Position numbers and translations under genes: made by a program. Of a stretch of 64,000 nucleotides of DNA, positions 34,306-43,219 are shown in pieces. The DNA comes from a candidate division WOR-3 bacterium (GTDB lineage: Bacteria > Hydrothermota > Hydrothermia > UBA1063), in assembly GCA_039803545.1 (NCBI GenBank), contig JBDRYS010000001.1, positions 962,688-1,026,687 on the forward strand, read 5' to 3'. How positions within the stretch are numbered: the stretch's first letter is position 1; every line of letters starts with the position of its first letter. Under the pieces are notes generated by a model. The model saw only the letters and a program-made list of their open reading frames with translations, did no database searches and was not told the DNA's origin.

Positions 34306-35547
34306 GTGAAAAAGAGACTCGGCTTGCGAATCTCAACCACCTTTAGGTCCCTCAAATATTACAATTTCCGACTCTACTTTATCGGTCAATCCATTTCCCT
34401 CATCGGAACCTGGATGCAAAGGGTAACAGTGCCATGGGTAGTTTATAGATTAACTGGCTCTTCCCTTCTCCTTGGAGTTTCGGGGTTTGCCAGCCAGCTT
34501 CCCACCTTTCTCTTTGCACCCTTTGCAGGAACCGTAGTTGACAGAGTAAATCGATACAAATTGCTCTTCATTACCCAGAGTATTGCAATGGCTCAGGCCC
34601 TTGCCCTGTATATTCTCTACGTGACCCACCACATAAGCGTACCCCTTATAATTTTTCTCAATACGATCCTTGGCACGGTCAATGCCTTTGATATGCCCGC
34701 AAGACAATCCCTCCTTGTTTATCTCGTGGAAGGGAAAGAAGACCTGAACAATGCCATTGCCTTAAATTCTTCGATGGTAAATTTGGCAAGACTTGTGGGA
34801 CCCTCCATAGCAGGAATTATCATTTCCACAAAAGGAGAGGCTACCTGTTTCCTCATTAACGCTATAAGCTACCTATTCGTAATAGTGTGTCTAATTTTGA
34901 TGAAACTCAATCTCCCTGAACCCCAAAGGACATCCCAGCATATCATTGAGGACCTAAAAGAAGGAATCTCTTATATTAGACAAAACAGTACCCTCTCCCA
35001 TGTGATTGTCCTTCTTGCCATTGTAAGCCTGATCGGGATGCCCTATACCGTTCTGTTACCTGTTTATGCGAAAGAGGTCCTAAGAGGTGGCGCCCACACC
35101 TATGGATTCTTAATGGGATGTTTAGGTGCGGGTGCCTTAGTAGGAGCCCTTTCTATGGCTTCAAGGAAAAGCGTTAAAGGAATCGGTAAAACAATTCCTT
35201 ACGCCTGCTTGACCTTTGGCAGTGCCCTAATTTTCGTTTCCTTTGCAAGCAAATTCTACATTGCAGCCGCGTTAATAGCAATAGCCGGTTTTGGAATGGT
35301 TTCAGAGACGATCACCAGCAATACCGTTTTGCAGATAACAACAGAAGAGAAAAAGAGAGGTAGGGTTATGAGCTTCTATACCCTCGCCTTTAACGGTATG
35401 ACGCCCTTTGGAAGCCTCCTTGCAGGATGGTTATCCCAGAACTTCGGGGTCAGAAAAGCCTTCTTAATCAGCGGACTTGTGCTGATTGCTGGAGGGCTTT
35501 TCTTTTACAGTAAAATGAAAGATTTCAAGGAAAAAGAGTACTTTTAA
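34306..35547 (+). CDS. MFS transporter (drug/siderophore exporter type)
   Basis: A 413-residue protein with about twelve hydrophobic helices, of the MFS_3/EntS-like group: FRLYFIGQSISLIGTWMQRVTVPWVVYRLTGSSLLLG at the N-terminus, loop motif AGTVVDRVNRYKL between helices 2 and 3, and GTVNAFDMPARQSLLVYLVE. Such proteins export drugs or metabolites across the inner membrane by proton antiport. The start is GTG at 34306; TTAGAA-17-TATCAT ends eight bases before it and there is no Shine-Dalgarno sequence. Substrate cannot be told. Confidence 0.88.
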   Translation: MKKRLGLRISTTFRSLKYYNFRLYFIGQSISLIGTWMQRVTVPWVVYRLTGSSLLLGVSGFASQLPTFLFAPFAGTVVDRVNRYKLLFITQSIAMAQALALYILYVTHHISVPLIIFLNTILGTVNAFDMPARQSLLVYLVEGKEDLNNAIALNSSMVNLARLVGPSIAGIIISTKGEATCFLINAISYLFVIVCLILMKLNLPEPQRTSQHIIEDLKEGISYIRQNSTLSHVIVLLAIVSLIGMPYTVLLPVYAKEVLRGGAHTYGFLMGCLGAGALVGALSMASRKSVKGIGKTIPYACLTFGSALIFVSFASKFYIAAALIAIAGFGMVSETITSNTVLQITTEEKKRGRVMSFYTLAFNGMTPFGSLLAGWLSQNFGVRKAFLISGLVLIAGGLFFYSKMKDFKEKEYF

Positions 35548-35570
35548 AGGATTTAGACCCTTTAGAAAAT

Positions 35571-36446
35571 TTAACGGCTCTCAGCTTTTTGGCCCCTTCC
35601 CATAAAAGTTAAATTGCTCGTAGTCCTAACATTTCCCGCCTCATCCACATAAAATTCACCGCCGTATGGATCCTTAGGAATGGAACTCAAGAAACCAGTT
35701 TTAACAAGTTCCTCAAGATTTACCGGATTCCTTCCCATTTTTTCCCTGAAAGCCTCCACCGCTTTCTCGATAGTGTAAATTGCTTCAAGGGCCTCCAGCC
35801 TTATTTTAAGGTTCTTCCTCCAGCCCTCATCCCTTGTGTTTTCTAACATGTTCTTTACAATAGCGATGGCCATTTCCGTCCTTCCAGAAGCGTAGAGTAA
35901 CTTTGCTGCAAGATGAGCATAAAAAGGCCTTCCAGAGAGTTCACTGGCTTTTATAAGATAATAAGCACCCTGCCCCGAATCCTTCAAAAAGTAGAAATAA
36001 TTGAATCCAAGGTAAAGGTAGAAAATCCACCTCTGGGGATAATACTCAATACCCTTCTCAAGAAAGCTGTTAGCCGTTTCAACATCATTGAAGTCCCAGG
36101 CAAGGTATCCATTGGCAATGTAGTAAATATCGTAGTAGTAAGGGCAAAGTCTTGTAACAACCTCGGTTGTTCTCACAATAGGATCTTTGGCAAAGGTAGG
36201 TACGCTTAAATATTTTTCCGAAAGTTTTCCCAAATAAACCCTTAATGAAAGGGTATAATAGAAGGCTTTTAAGAAGCTAAACTCAAAACTCGACCACTTT
36301 TCAAAACCAGGGCGCGCGTAGAGCCTGAAGCTTTCCGACTCTTCACTTTTAAAGTGGCTCCTCACCTTCGTATCAAAGATGAAGTTTACAAAAACCAATG
36401 AGGCTAAAAGGATTAGAAGGCTGAAAATCCAGGTCTTTCTTTTCAT
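35571..36446 (-). CDS. membrane-anchored TPR protein, last gene of the pilus locus
   Basis: A single N-terminal membrane anchor (residues 5-24) is followed by TPR-like helices (about 100-220: NGYLAWDFNDVETANSFLEKGIEYYPQ; LLYASGRTEMAIAIVKNMLENT). The C-terminal piece FREKMGRNPVNLEELVKTGFLSSIPKDPYGGEFYVDEAGNVRT looks like the C-terminal domain of major pseudopilins (GspG), where it forms the calcium-site region. It starts 6 bases after the ABC permease gene. By position it could correspond to PilG of the Myxococcus pilGHI set; this is inference and sequence similarity to PilG is not established. Confidence 0.65.
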   Translation of the reverse strand: MKRKTWIFSLLILLASLVFVNFIFDTKVRSHFKSEESESFRLYARPGFEKWSSFEFSFLKAFYYTLSLRVYLGKLSEKYLSVPTFAKDPIVRTTEVVTRLCPYYYDIYYIANGYLAWDFNDVETANSFLEKGIEYYPQRWIFYLYLGFNYFYFLKDSGQGAYYLIKASELSGRPFYAHLAAKLLYASGRTEMAIAIVKNMLENTRDEGWRKNLKIRLEALEAIYTIEKAVEAFREKMGRNPVNLEELVKTGFLSSIPKDPYGGEFYVDEAGNVRTTSNLTFMGRGQKAESR

Positions 36447-36452
36447 TTCAAT

Positions 36453-37253
36453 TTACAGTATCTCTTTTCTTTCAAAAAGAACCACGGCAAGGCAAAGGAC
36501 GACAAGGCCGTAAAGGATACCGTAAACAGCTGACAGTGCAAGGAAAGTAGGATTTATCCCCACATTGTAAATGAAATTAGTCTTTAAATCAAAGAGGGCG
36601 AGATTGGGGAAAAGATAGCGCGCAATGTTTATAATTACCTTAGAAAATGCAGGCATATTCGTTCCCATTCGCGTTCTGAGAAATTCCGAAACTTCGTCAA
36701 TTGTGTGACCAACAATGTAAGTTCCAACTACACCAAACATTGAGACAACTGCCCTTGATGTCAGAGAAATAAAGAAGAGAGCAAAGGCCACAAGGATCTG
36801 AATTTCAATAAGGAGAAAAACACCGTAAAGAAAGTAATACCCAGCGTAGAAAGGGGCATCGGGCCTTACCCTGGAAAAATAACAGATAAATGGGAAAAGC
36901 AGAACAAGAACAAGGTAAATCAAAAAGGCTGAAAAAGCAAAAAAGCCCACATATCTTCCAACTACATAATCCTTCCGCCTAATGGGAAGGGAAATCACAT
37001 ATTGCAGTGTCTTTCTCTCAAGGTCAGTCTGGATTAAGCCCAAAATCAGAAAGAGCAGAAGAATTAAAACCACAGAATTAGCAAAGGAAAGGGCAAATCC
37101 CGTCAGTATCCGAGGTATTTCAAACATCGTAAAACTGTAGAGCACAGGCATTCCAACCATTGCAAGAAGAAGGAGTACAAGGATTATGTAAAAACTCCTC
37201 TCCCTCAGAGCCTGCTTAAAGGTGATTTTGGCAATTTCAAGAGCTCGCTTCAT
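36453..37253 (-). CDS. ABC-2 type permease in the pilus locus
   Basis: A 266-residue inner-membrane permease with six hydrophobic helices, starting with the cytoplasmic segment MKRALEIAKITFKQALRERSFY typical of ABC-2 permeases. The segment RKTLQYVISLPIRRKDYVVGRYVG follows the second helix. It overlaps the ATPase gene by 17 bases. In Myxococcus xanthus the matching PilH/PilI ABC transporter, beside pilA, is needed for pilus assembly; the same job is likely here from position. Substrate unknown. Confidence 0.82.
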   Translation of the reverse strand: MKRALEIAKITFKQALRERSFYIILVLLLLAMVGMPVLYSFTMFEIPRILTGFALSFANSVVLILLLFLILGLIQTDLERKTLQYVISLPIRRKDYVVGRYVGFFAFSAFLIYLVLVLLFPFICYFSRVRPDAPFYAGYYFLYGVFLLIEIQILVAFALFFISLTSRAVVSMFGVVGTYIVGHTIDEVSEFLRTRMGTNMPAFSKVIINIARYLFPNLALFDLKTNFIYNVGINPTFLALSAVYGILYGLVVLCLAVVLFERKEIL

Positions 37254-37974
37254 AGTCCTCTAAGGTTTCGATAAACTCCTCCTCAAGACTTTCCACCTCT
37301 TTGGTTTCAACAAACTTAAGAATTTTTCCCTTATGGATGATACAAACCCTATCGCAGATCTTCTCAATATCCTCAAGGATGTGAGAGGTGAAAAAGATGG
37401 TGGCTCCATTATTTAACGCCTCGGCAATCAGGTCTCTCGCCATCTTTCTTCCAAGGGGATCAAGACCATTCAAGGGTTCGTCGAGGATGACAAGTTCGGG
37501 ATTTCCAATAAATGCCTGGGCAAGGCCAAGCCTCTGTACCATACCGCGAGAATACTTTTTGATAAGCTTTCCACCATCCTTTTCAAGACCTACTTTAAAA
37601 AGCCATTTCTCTATTTCTTCTCTGAGCCTCTTTCCCGAAAGTCCCCTCAGCCTGCCAACCCAATCGAGAAGTTCAACCCCATTTAAGTTTTCATAAAAAT
37701 TTGGGCTTTCCGGCAAATAAGACAATCTTCTTTTAACCTCTTCATCAAAAGGCGACTTTCCAAAAACCTTGACTTCCCCTCTATCGGGAAAAATAAGACC
37801 GAGAATAATTTTAATCGTGGTACTTTTTCCAGCACCATTAAGGCCAATAAGACCAAAGGATTTATTTTTTTCAATTTCAAAAGATATGTCTTCTAAAGCT
37901 CTGAAGGGCCTTTCGAAGAGTTCACCTTTATAAGTCTTGTAAATTCCCTTAAGTTCAAGAACTTTATCGGACAT
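37237..37974 (-). CDS. ABC transporter ATPase in the pilus locus
   Basis: A CcmA/NatA-type ATP-binding subunit with Walker A GLNGAGKSTT (about 43-52), signature YSRGMVQRLGLAQA, Walker B LVILDEPLNGLDPLG and the switch histidine in FFTSHILEDIE. ATG at 37974 is used; the frame opens five codons earlier. Its first 11 bases overlap the stop region of the second pilin gene, so it is translationally coupled to it. It probably pairs with the next permease to form a PilHI-like transporter. Confidence 0.88.
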   Translation of the reverse strand: MSDKVLELKGIYKTYKGELFERPFRALEDISFEIEKNKSFGLIGLNGAGKSTTIKIILGLIFPDRGEVKVFGKSPFDEEVKRRLSYLPESPNFYENLNGVELLDWVGRLRGLSGKRLREEIEKWLFKVGLEKDGGKLIKKYSRGMVQRLGLAQAFIGNPELVILDEPLNGLDPLGRKMARDLIAEALNNGATIFFTSHILEDIEKICDRVCIIHKGKILKFVETKEVESLEEEFIETLEDYEASS

Positions 37975-38467
37975 TCCAAGTATTGTCAAAATCTACGGTT
38001 CCTATTTGTGGATCAGGAAAAGCAACGTTATCCACGTGCCCCACATAACTTCGATTTTTCTTATAGTATAAAAGGGGACTATCTGAATCAACACCGTAAT
38101 AAGTATCACCATCAATGTGCTTAGCAATGGCAACATATGTTATTCGATCTGCATCGGTTTTATAGCCAATATATACTTTGGTACTCGTTAAAAATCGTAC
38201 ACTGTCATAAGGAGCTTCCGGTAGAGTAAAAACTACTTCACCTGTTGTCATATTTCTCTGAATTAAAGGATAATGCTGGTGATCTGCATAAACAAGTTCT
38301 AAAAAAGTTCTGAAATTGGCAATATCAGCTTCTGCGGTTGAGTTAAAGGCTTTTATACGGGAATTCCAATGATATGGAATTGCAATGGATGCGAGAATCG
38401 ACAGCACTGTAATTACAACAAGGAGCTCGATTAATGTGAAGGCTTTTTTAAGATTTTTCTTTAGCAT
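37964..38467 (-). CDS. second type IV pilin-like protein
   Basis: A 167-residue type IV pilin: prepilin leader MLKKNLKKA, cleavage before FTLIELLVVITVLSILASIAIPYH with Glu5 conserved. The globular part parallels that of the neighbouring PilA: ADHQHYPL against ADWQHYPD, and IDGDTYYGVDSDSPLLYYKKNRSYVGHVD against TQGDTGFGADSDVQGIFYWRDRNFIGVD, so the two arose by duplication. It is a minor pilin or an alternative major subunit. It begins only seven bases after a strong hairpin, and its start codon ATG lies next to the T-tract. Confidence 0.87.
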   Translation of the reverse strand: MLKKNLKKAFTLIELLVVITVLSILASIAIPYHWNSRIKAFNSTAEADIANFRTFLELVYADHQHYPLIQRNMTTGEVVFTLPEAPYDSVRFLTSTKVYIGYKTDADRITYVAIAKHIDGDTYYGVDSDSPLLYYKKNRSYVGHVDNVAFPDPQIGTVDFDNTWNVR

Positions 38468-38473
38468 AAAAAC

Positions 38474-38500
38474 TTTGGGGGTCCCGAAGGGACCCCCAAA
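38474..38500 (-). terminator. hairpin between the two pilin genes
   Basis: TTTGGGGGTCCC (38474-38485), GAA, GGGACCCCCAAA (38489-38500): a perfect 12-bp stem. On the minus strand it is followed by GTTTTTAT, so it fits a rho-independent terminator after pilA. As the next gene's ATG is only a few bases on, it probably acts as a partial terminator or an RNA-stabilising stem that makes pilA mRNA more abundant than the downstream genes. Confidence 0.82.
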
Positions 38501-38519
38501 AATGCACCTAATTGCGTCT

Positions 38520-39026
38520 TTACTGAAGTGTCCAGTTTCCTACACCCGTGAAATCATCATGTTGTGGAACAGATGTTGGTGGTGCAATTTCTGCTGGAAA
38601 ATCTACCCCTATGAAATTTCTGTCTCTCCAGTAGAAAATACCCTGTACATCTGAATCAGCACCAAACCCCGTATCACCCTGGGTATGGTGAGTAGACATT
38701 GTATAAGAAGAATTCTGATCGTCTGTTAAAGCCTGGAAGAAAACAGATGTGGAAAGGTTGAAAGTATCAACTGCATTCGCAGGGCCACCTGTCCAAGCAA
38801 CGGCAATTTGCCCTGAATCCGGAGCACCTAAACCATCAGGATAGTGTTGCCAATCTGCAAAAAACGCTTCATACGTTGTTCTTGCATTCCTTATATCACT
38901 CTCTGCAGACCCGTTGTATGCTCTGACTCTGTATCTTGCGAACTGTGGTATAGCGATGGCGGCAAGGATCGCTATGATAGCGATCACTATGAGCAGCTCT
39001 ATCAGTGTGAAGCCTTTACGCCTCAT
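38520..39026 (-). CDS. pilA: major type IV pilin PilA
   Basis: The pilus fibre subunit: leader MRRKG, cleavage before FTLIELLIVIAIIAILAAIAIPQFARYR (Glu5 present), then a ~135-residue globular domain with SAESDIRNARTTYEAFFADWQHYPDG. ATG at 39026 is chosen because AGGAGGT lies just upstream and the prepilin leader then has normal length; the frame extends 48 codons upstream through the promoter. No cysteine pair is seen in the C-terminal part. A sigma-54 promoter and twin operators lie upstream, next to pilR. Confidence 0.93.
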   Translation of the reverse strand: MRRKGFTLIELLIVIAIIAILAAIAIPQFARYRVRAYNGSAESDIRNARTTYEAFFADWQHYPDGLGAPDSGQIAVAWTGGPANAVDTFNLSTSVFFQALTDDQNSSYTMSTHHTQGDTGFGADSDVQGIFYWRDRNFIGVDFPAEIAPPTSVPQHDDFTGVGNWTLQ

Positions 39027-39065
39027 ATTTTGTACCTCCTGTTTAAGGTTTTGTACTTTTCTATC

Positions 39066-39082
39066 TGCAAAAATTGTGCCAA
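39066..39082 (-). promoter_or_regulatory. sigma-54 promoter of pilA
   Basis: Minus strand TTGGCACAATTTTTGCA matches the -24/-12 consensus TGGCAC-N5-TTGCA in full. The GC at -12 is 39067-39068, placing the start of transcription near 39055 and giving a leader of about 29 bases with AGGAGGT before the pilA ATG. PilR, encoded immediately upstream, is a sigma-54 activator. Confidence 0.88.
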
Positions 39083-39124
39083 AGCAAAACCCTTTATTTT
39101 CAAGGTTTTTTGCAGCCCGATTTT

Positions 39125-39156
39125 TTGCATTTTGCAAATTGTTTTGCAAAATGCAA
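39125..39156. promoter_or_regulatory. twin palindromic operators upstream of pilA (putative PilR sites)
   Basis: Two copies of a palindrome, TTGCATTTTGCAA (39125-39137) and TTGCAAAATGCAA (39144-39156), lie 19 bp apart centre to centre, on the same helix face, and together form a 14-bp inverted repeat around TTGT. They sit about 75 and 95 bp upstream of the predicted pilA start, right for enhancer sites of a sigma-54 activator. No T-tract follows on either strand, so a terminator is unlikely. PilR binding is inference. Confidence 0.75.
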
Positions 39157-40488
39157 TTATTTTCCTTCATATCCTATCTCCTTTAACTTCCTGTAAAGGG
39201 TTGAGAGATCGATGCCGAGGATGTTAGCCGCCTCCCTTTTGTTGTAACCCGTAGATCTTAACACATTTAAAATATGCTCCCTTTCTACCTCCTTTAAGCT
39301 CTTAACTCTTCCAACCTCTGCAGGTTTTACAAGGAGTTTTTTCACATCTTCGACCTTTATCACTCTCCCCTCTTCCGCAGTAATAACCAGTTGTTCAACA
39401 AGGTGCTCCAATTCCCTTACGTTGCCAGGCCAATCATAAGATTCAAGGAGTGTAACCACCTCCTCGTCCACCTTTATTTTCTTACCGTATTTCTTAGTGA
39501 ATCTGTTCAAAAAATAGTTGAACAAGAGACCAATGTCCTCCCTTCTCTCCCTCAAAGGTGGAAGGTGAATAGTCATAACATTCAGTCTGTAATAAAGGTC
39601 TTCACGGAATTTCCCCTCCTTGACGAGTTTAAGCAAATCCCTATTAGTGGCAGCGATGATTCTAACATCAACTTTCTCCTCCTTTGTAGCGCCTAAGGGA
39701 GTTATCACCTTAAAATCGAGAACCCTTAATAGTTTGGCCTGTAATTTTGGGGAGGCTTCGGAAATCTCATCCAAGAATAACGTTCCTCCCTCAGCTACTT
39801 TGAAAAGACCGTCTTTATCGTAGAAAGCACCGGTAAAAGCCCCCTTTTTGTAACCGAAAAGTTCACTTTCCACCAGTTCCTCGGGCATTGCCGCCATATT
39901 AATTGCGATGAAGGGCTTGTCCTTTCTTGGAGAATTATAGTGAATTGCCCTTGCTACCAGTTCCTTCCCGGTGCCCGTTTCCCCGTAAATAAGGCAAGTA
40001 GTATCGTAAGGCGCAATCTGCTTGATCTTATCAAGAACCTCCAGTAAAGGCTTTGACTTGCCAACTATTTCATACTCTTTTAAAAACTGAATCTCCTCTT
40101 TGAGACGAACATTCTCTTCCTTCAGGGACAGAAATCTTTCCGCACGAGTCAACGCCGCTTCAAGGTCCTGGAGTTTAAAGGGTTTAAGTAGAAAATCATC
40201 AGCCCTTCTCCTTATTGCTTCGATGGCAGAATCAAGAGTCCCGTAGGCAGTTATTAGAATTACATAGATCTCCGGATTGGCCTTTTTAATTTCACTCAGA
40301 AGGTCCATCCCACTCATTTCAGGCATCCTTAGATCCAGTATCGCAAGGTCAGGCACGATTTTTTCAAGCTCTTTAAGGGCATTCAATGGATTTTCAAAGG
40401 AAAAGACCTCATATCCAGAAGCAACAAGATACTTTTCTAAGCTAACAAGAATACCTTTATCGTCATCCACGACCAATACTCTTCTCAT
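39157..40488 (-). CDS. pilR: sigma-54-dependent response regulator PilR
   Basis: An NtrC-type regulator of 443 residues: receiver domain (RRVLVVDDDKGI; phospho-Asp in DLAILDLRMPEMSG near residue 50), AAA+ domain with Walker A GETGTGKE, the sigma-54 contact loop GAFTGAF and GGTLFLDEI, and a C-terminal Fis-type helix-turn-helix (NKREAANILGIDLSTLYRKLKEIGY). ATG at 40488 overlaps the pilS stop (ATGA) and starts the protein exactly at the receiver. Its place between pilS and pilA, with a sigma-54 promoter at pilA, supports the PilR assignment. Confidence 0.92.
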   Translation of the reverse strand: MRRVLVVDDDKGILVSLEKYLVASGYEVFSFENPLNALKELEKIVPDLAILDLRMPEMSGMDLLSEIKKANPEIYVILITAYGTLDSAIEAIRRRADDFLLKPFKLQDLEAALTRAERFLSLKEENVRLKEEIQFLKEYEIVGKSKPLLEVLDKIKQIAPYDTTCLIYGETGTGKELVARAIHYNSPRKDKPFIAINMAAMPEELVESELFGYKKGAFTGAFYDKDGLFKVAEGGTLFLDEISEASPKLQAKLLRVLDFKVITPLGATKEEKVDVRIIAATNRDLLKLVKEGKFREDLYYRLNVMTIHLPPLRERREDIGLLFNYFLNRFTKKYGKKIKVDEEVVTLLESYDWPGNVRELEHLVEQLVITAEEGRVIKVEDVKKLLVKPAEVGRVKSLKEVEREHILNVLRSTGYNKREAANILGIDLSTLYRKLKEIGYEGK

Positions 40489-42005
40489 AGAATGCCAAAC
40501 TCCAGGACTACATCCGTTCCCTTTTCCCAAAGGGAGTGGATCAAAAGATTTCCCTTGTGAGCCTTCATTATCCTCTCACAGATAGCAAGTCCAAATCCCG
40601 TTCCACCCTTTTTCGTAGAAAAAAAGAGCTCCTTAGCCCTCTTGAGGGTCTCACTCTCCATACCGGTGCCGTAGTCCCTCACGATAACCGTTGGACCTTT
40701 CGCAGTGTAAAGATAACCATCCACGAGTTCCATTGTTTCCTGAGGCCTTAAGAAGAAAACATCTATATACTCCCTTGTATCTGCCTCTATGCCATTACGA
40801 AAAAGATTAAGGAAAAGTTCCTCTAACTTTGTGCCATCGGCCGTTATAATAAAGTCGGGTGGCACATAGTTTCTAAGGTTGTAATTACCTTGATAGAGCT
40901 TTACTACATTATCGAACGCCCTATTTATAACCTCGGCAACCTTTACTTCCGAAATCCTGAGTTCAGGAATTTTTGCATATTCCAAAAAACGATTTACTAC
41001 TTCTGAAAGTCTCTCGGCATCGTACATTACACTTTTTAAAAGCTGCTCATCGGGATTGACTTTCTTTGACAAAATAAGCTCCATCGCCATATTGATAGCC
41101 TGGACTGGATTACGGATTTCATGGGCAAGATTGGCCGAAAGTTCACCGAGGAAGGCAAGCCTTTCCAGTTCCCTCCTCTCCTCTTCAAGTTTCTTCACCT
41201 CACTTAAATCCTGAAATACCACCGTCCTCGTGCCATCATCCAGAATCTTTACTGAATAACCGAGGGTTTTGTTTCCTACTTTAACTTCGCTTCTTAGAGT
41301 TGAAGGCTCCTCTAAAACAAAGCGAAGAAACTCTGACAATTCCTCTTCGGTCAAAATCTCTTTTGCGCTTCTGTTGGCGAAAAGGATTTCTCCTTTTGGT
41401 GAAACTGTTAAAATCCCGCTGGGTACGGTGTTTAAAATCTCTTCACTGGAAAGACGATACTTTATAAAATCCCTTTCCTGACGTTTTAAAAGATTACTGA
41501 AATAAAGGGTAACACCCGTTAAAGAGGCAAAGATCAAAGCATAAACCAGGAAATAGGTCAGATTCTTTGTAAAGGGAGAAGGCATTATGAAAAATTGCTC
41601 TCCCGGGACACGATATTGAAATTGGGTCAAAAGATAAAGCAAAAGAAGGGCAATAAGTGTTTGAACTACTCCCCCTCTTAACCCTTGAAAATAAACTACA
41701 AACACTAAAGGCAGCACAAAGAGGGAAGTGATCCTCGACTCGATTCCTCCTGTAGCGATAGACATAATTGTTATCACAACATCGAAGAGGATTAGGGAAA
41801 TCCAGAAGGGCAAAGCGGTCTTCCTCGGGAATGCAAAGTACAAAGTCAGATTGAGCAGTATCGTAAGAAAAGAAATAGCTAAGAATAGTTTGATTACTGG
41901 CTCAATACCGATGCCCTTCAAATAAATAAGAGCAACTAAGGATATGAACAATACTACAAAAGAATTAACGCTTAAAAAATACCTTAGTTCTCGCCTTCCC
42001 AGCAA
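40485..42005 (-). CDS. pilS: sensor histidine kinase PilS
   Basis: The 506-residue kinase has about six N-terminal membrane helices (residues 8-180) and hardly any periplasmic domain, as in PilS. A PAS domain follows (ILNTVPSGILTVSPKGEILFANRSAKEIL, about 190-290). Next comes the dimerisation helix with HEIRNPVQAINMAM and the ATPase domain (FLNLFRNGIEA; DYGTGM; FFSTKKGGTGFGLAICERIM). It phosphorylates PilR to control pilA. In other bacteria PilS senses pilin in the membrane. It begins one base after pilC and overlaps pilR. Confidence 0.9.
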   Translation of the reverse strand: MLGRRELRYFLSVNSFVVLFISLVALIYLKGIGIEPVIKLFLAISFLTILLNLTLYFAFPRKTALPFWISLILFDVVITIMSIATGGIESRITSLFVLPLVFVVYFQGLRGGVVQTLIALLLLYLLTQFQYRVPGEQFFIMPSPFTKNLTYFLVYALIFASLTGVTLYFSNLLKRQERDFIKYRLSSEEILNTVPSGILTVSPKGEILFANRSAKEILTEEELSEFLRFVLEEPSTLRSEVKVGNKTLGYSVKILDDGTRTVVFQDLSEVKKLEEERRELERLAFLGELSANLAHEIRNPVQAINMAMELILSKKVNPDEQLLKSVMYDAERLSEVVNRFLEYAKIPELRISEVKVAEVINRAFDNVVKLYQGNYNLRNYVPPDFIITADGTKLEELFLNLFRNGIEADTREYIDVFFLRPQETMELVDGYLYTAKGPTVIVRDYGTGMESETLKRAKELFFSTKKGGTGFGLAICERIMKAHKGNLLIHSLWEKGTDVVLEFGIL

Positions 42006-42006
42006 G

Positions 42007-43206
42007 TTATTTTATTGTACCTGCGAGTCCGAAAATAGGCAGATACATTGCAATGAGCATCCCGCCGACGAAAACACCGATAATAACGATCATTAATGGC
42101 TCAATGGTTGACGCCAATGTTGATACCGCCGTATCTACTTCGTCGTCATAAAAGTCTGCGATCTTAGACAACATTTCTCCAAGCCTTCCACTCTCTTCTC
42201 CAACGGAGATTAGGTGTACTACAAGGGGAGGGAAAATGCCCACCTCTTGAATAGGCTTTGTTATTGTCTCACCTGCTGCGATCTTTTGCGCCACCTTTTC
42301 CAATCCCTTTTCCAGAACCTTATTTCCACTTGCTTTACCTGTAATCTTTAAACTCTGTAAAATCTCCACACCACTTGATATAAGAATGGAAAAGGTCCTC
42401 GCAAAACGAGCAACAGCTACTTTCTTAATTAGAGGGCCGAAGATAATTACCCTCATAAGAAAGTTATCCCAAACGAATTTACCTTGTTCGGTGCGAATGA
42501 ACCGCCTGAGAATTATAATTGCAGCAATAATTGCGCCCAAAATGATTAGAAAATACCTCTGTAAGAATTTACTCAGTCCAATTACAAAAAGAGTAGGGCC
42601 TGGTAACTTTGCACCCACATCCTCGTACATTTTTGCGAAAGATGGTATAACAAAGAGCAACATTGCAGTAGAGACGACAACCAAAACCATGAAAACCACC
42701 GCCGGGTAAGCCATAGCAGAAACTACTTTCCTCCTTATGGAATCCATCTTCTCATAAAAGGTTGCCGCCTGCTTTAGCGTATTCACAAGCTGACCGGATT
42801 GTTCACCCACAGTAACCATCTGAACAATTAAATCAGGGAATATCTTGGGATGCTCTTTCAAAGCCTCACCAAGGCTCTTACCGCCTTCTACATCCCGCTT
42901 TACCTTGAGTATTGTATCTCTTAACTTTCTCTTCTCTGTCTGCTCACTGAGAATTTCAAGGGCACGGGTCATGGAAACTCCCGCTTCAATCATAACTGCA
43001 AACTGTCTGCAAAAGATCGCTAAATCTTTAAAGCCCGGCTTTCCTCCGAAGGGCAAGCTGAATCCTCTTCTTTCCTCCTCAATTTTAACAACCATTAGTC
43101 CGACATTCCTGAGCCTTGCTACTACTTCGTCACTGCTTCTGGCATTTACCACGCCCGTTCTTATCTTTCCCTCCTTATCTTTTGCAGTATATATAAAACG
43201 TGCCAT
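42007..43206 (-). CDS. pilC: type IV pilus inner-membrane platform protein PilC
   Basis: A 399-residue T2SF/PilC protein with two repeated T2SF domains (about 68-191 and 270-392; both contain a G-x-P/G-E-S-G type motif, TVGEQSGQL and SVGEESGRLGEML) and three membrane helices. It is the platform on which PilB and PilT act. The N-terminus ARFIYTAKDKEGKIRTGVV is typical. AGGAGG precedes the ATG. Lies between pilT and pilS. Confidence 0.95.
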   Translation of the reverse strand: MARFIYTAKDKEGKIRTGVVNARSSDEVVARLRNVGLMVVKIEEERRGFSLPFGGKPGFKDLAIFCRQFAVMIEAGVSMTRALEILSEQTEKRKLRDTILKVKRDVEGGKSLGEALKEHPKIFPDLIVQMVTVGEQSGQLVNTLKQAATFYEKMDSIRRKVVSAMAYPAVVFMVLVVVSTAMLLFVIPSFAKMYEDVGAKLPGPTLFVIGLSKFLQRYFLIILGAIIAAIIILRRFIRTEQGKFVWDNFLMRVIIFGPLIKKVAVARFARTFSILISSGVEILQSLKITGKASGNKVLEKGLEKVAQKIAAGETITKPIQEVGIFPPLVVHLISVGEESGRLGEMLSKIADFYDDEVDTAVSTLASTIEPLMIVIIGVFVGGMLIAMYLPIFGLAGTIK

Positions 43207-43219
43207 AAAAAACCTCCTT

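Noticed and set aside
33896-34309. Long plus-strand frame opposite tldD
   Set aside because: It lies antisense to conserved tldD codons and matches no family; the MFS gene has its own start and promoter at 34306.
39125-39156. Inverted repeat read as the terminator of pilR
   Set aside because: No T-tract follows on the minus strand (it runs into A residues), each arm is itself palindromic, and the position suits enhancer sites for the sigma-54 promoter.
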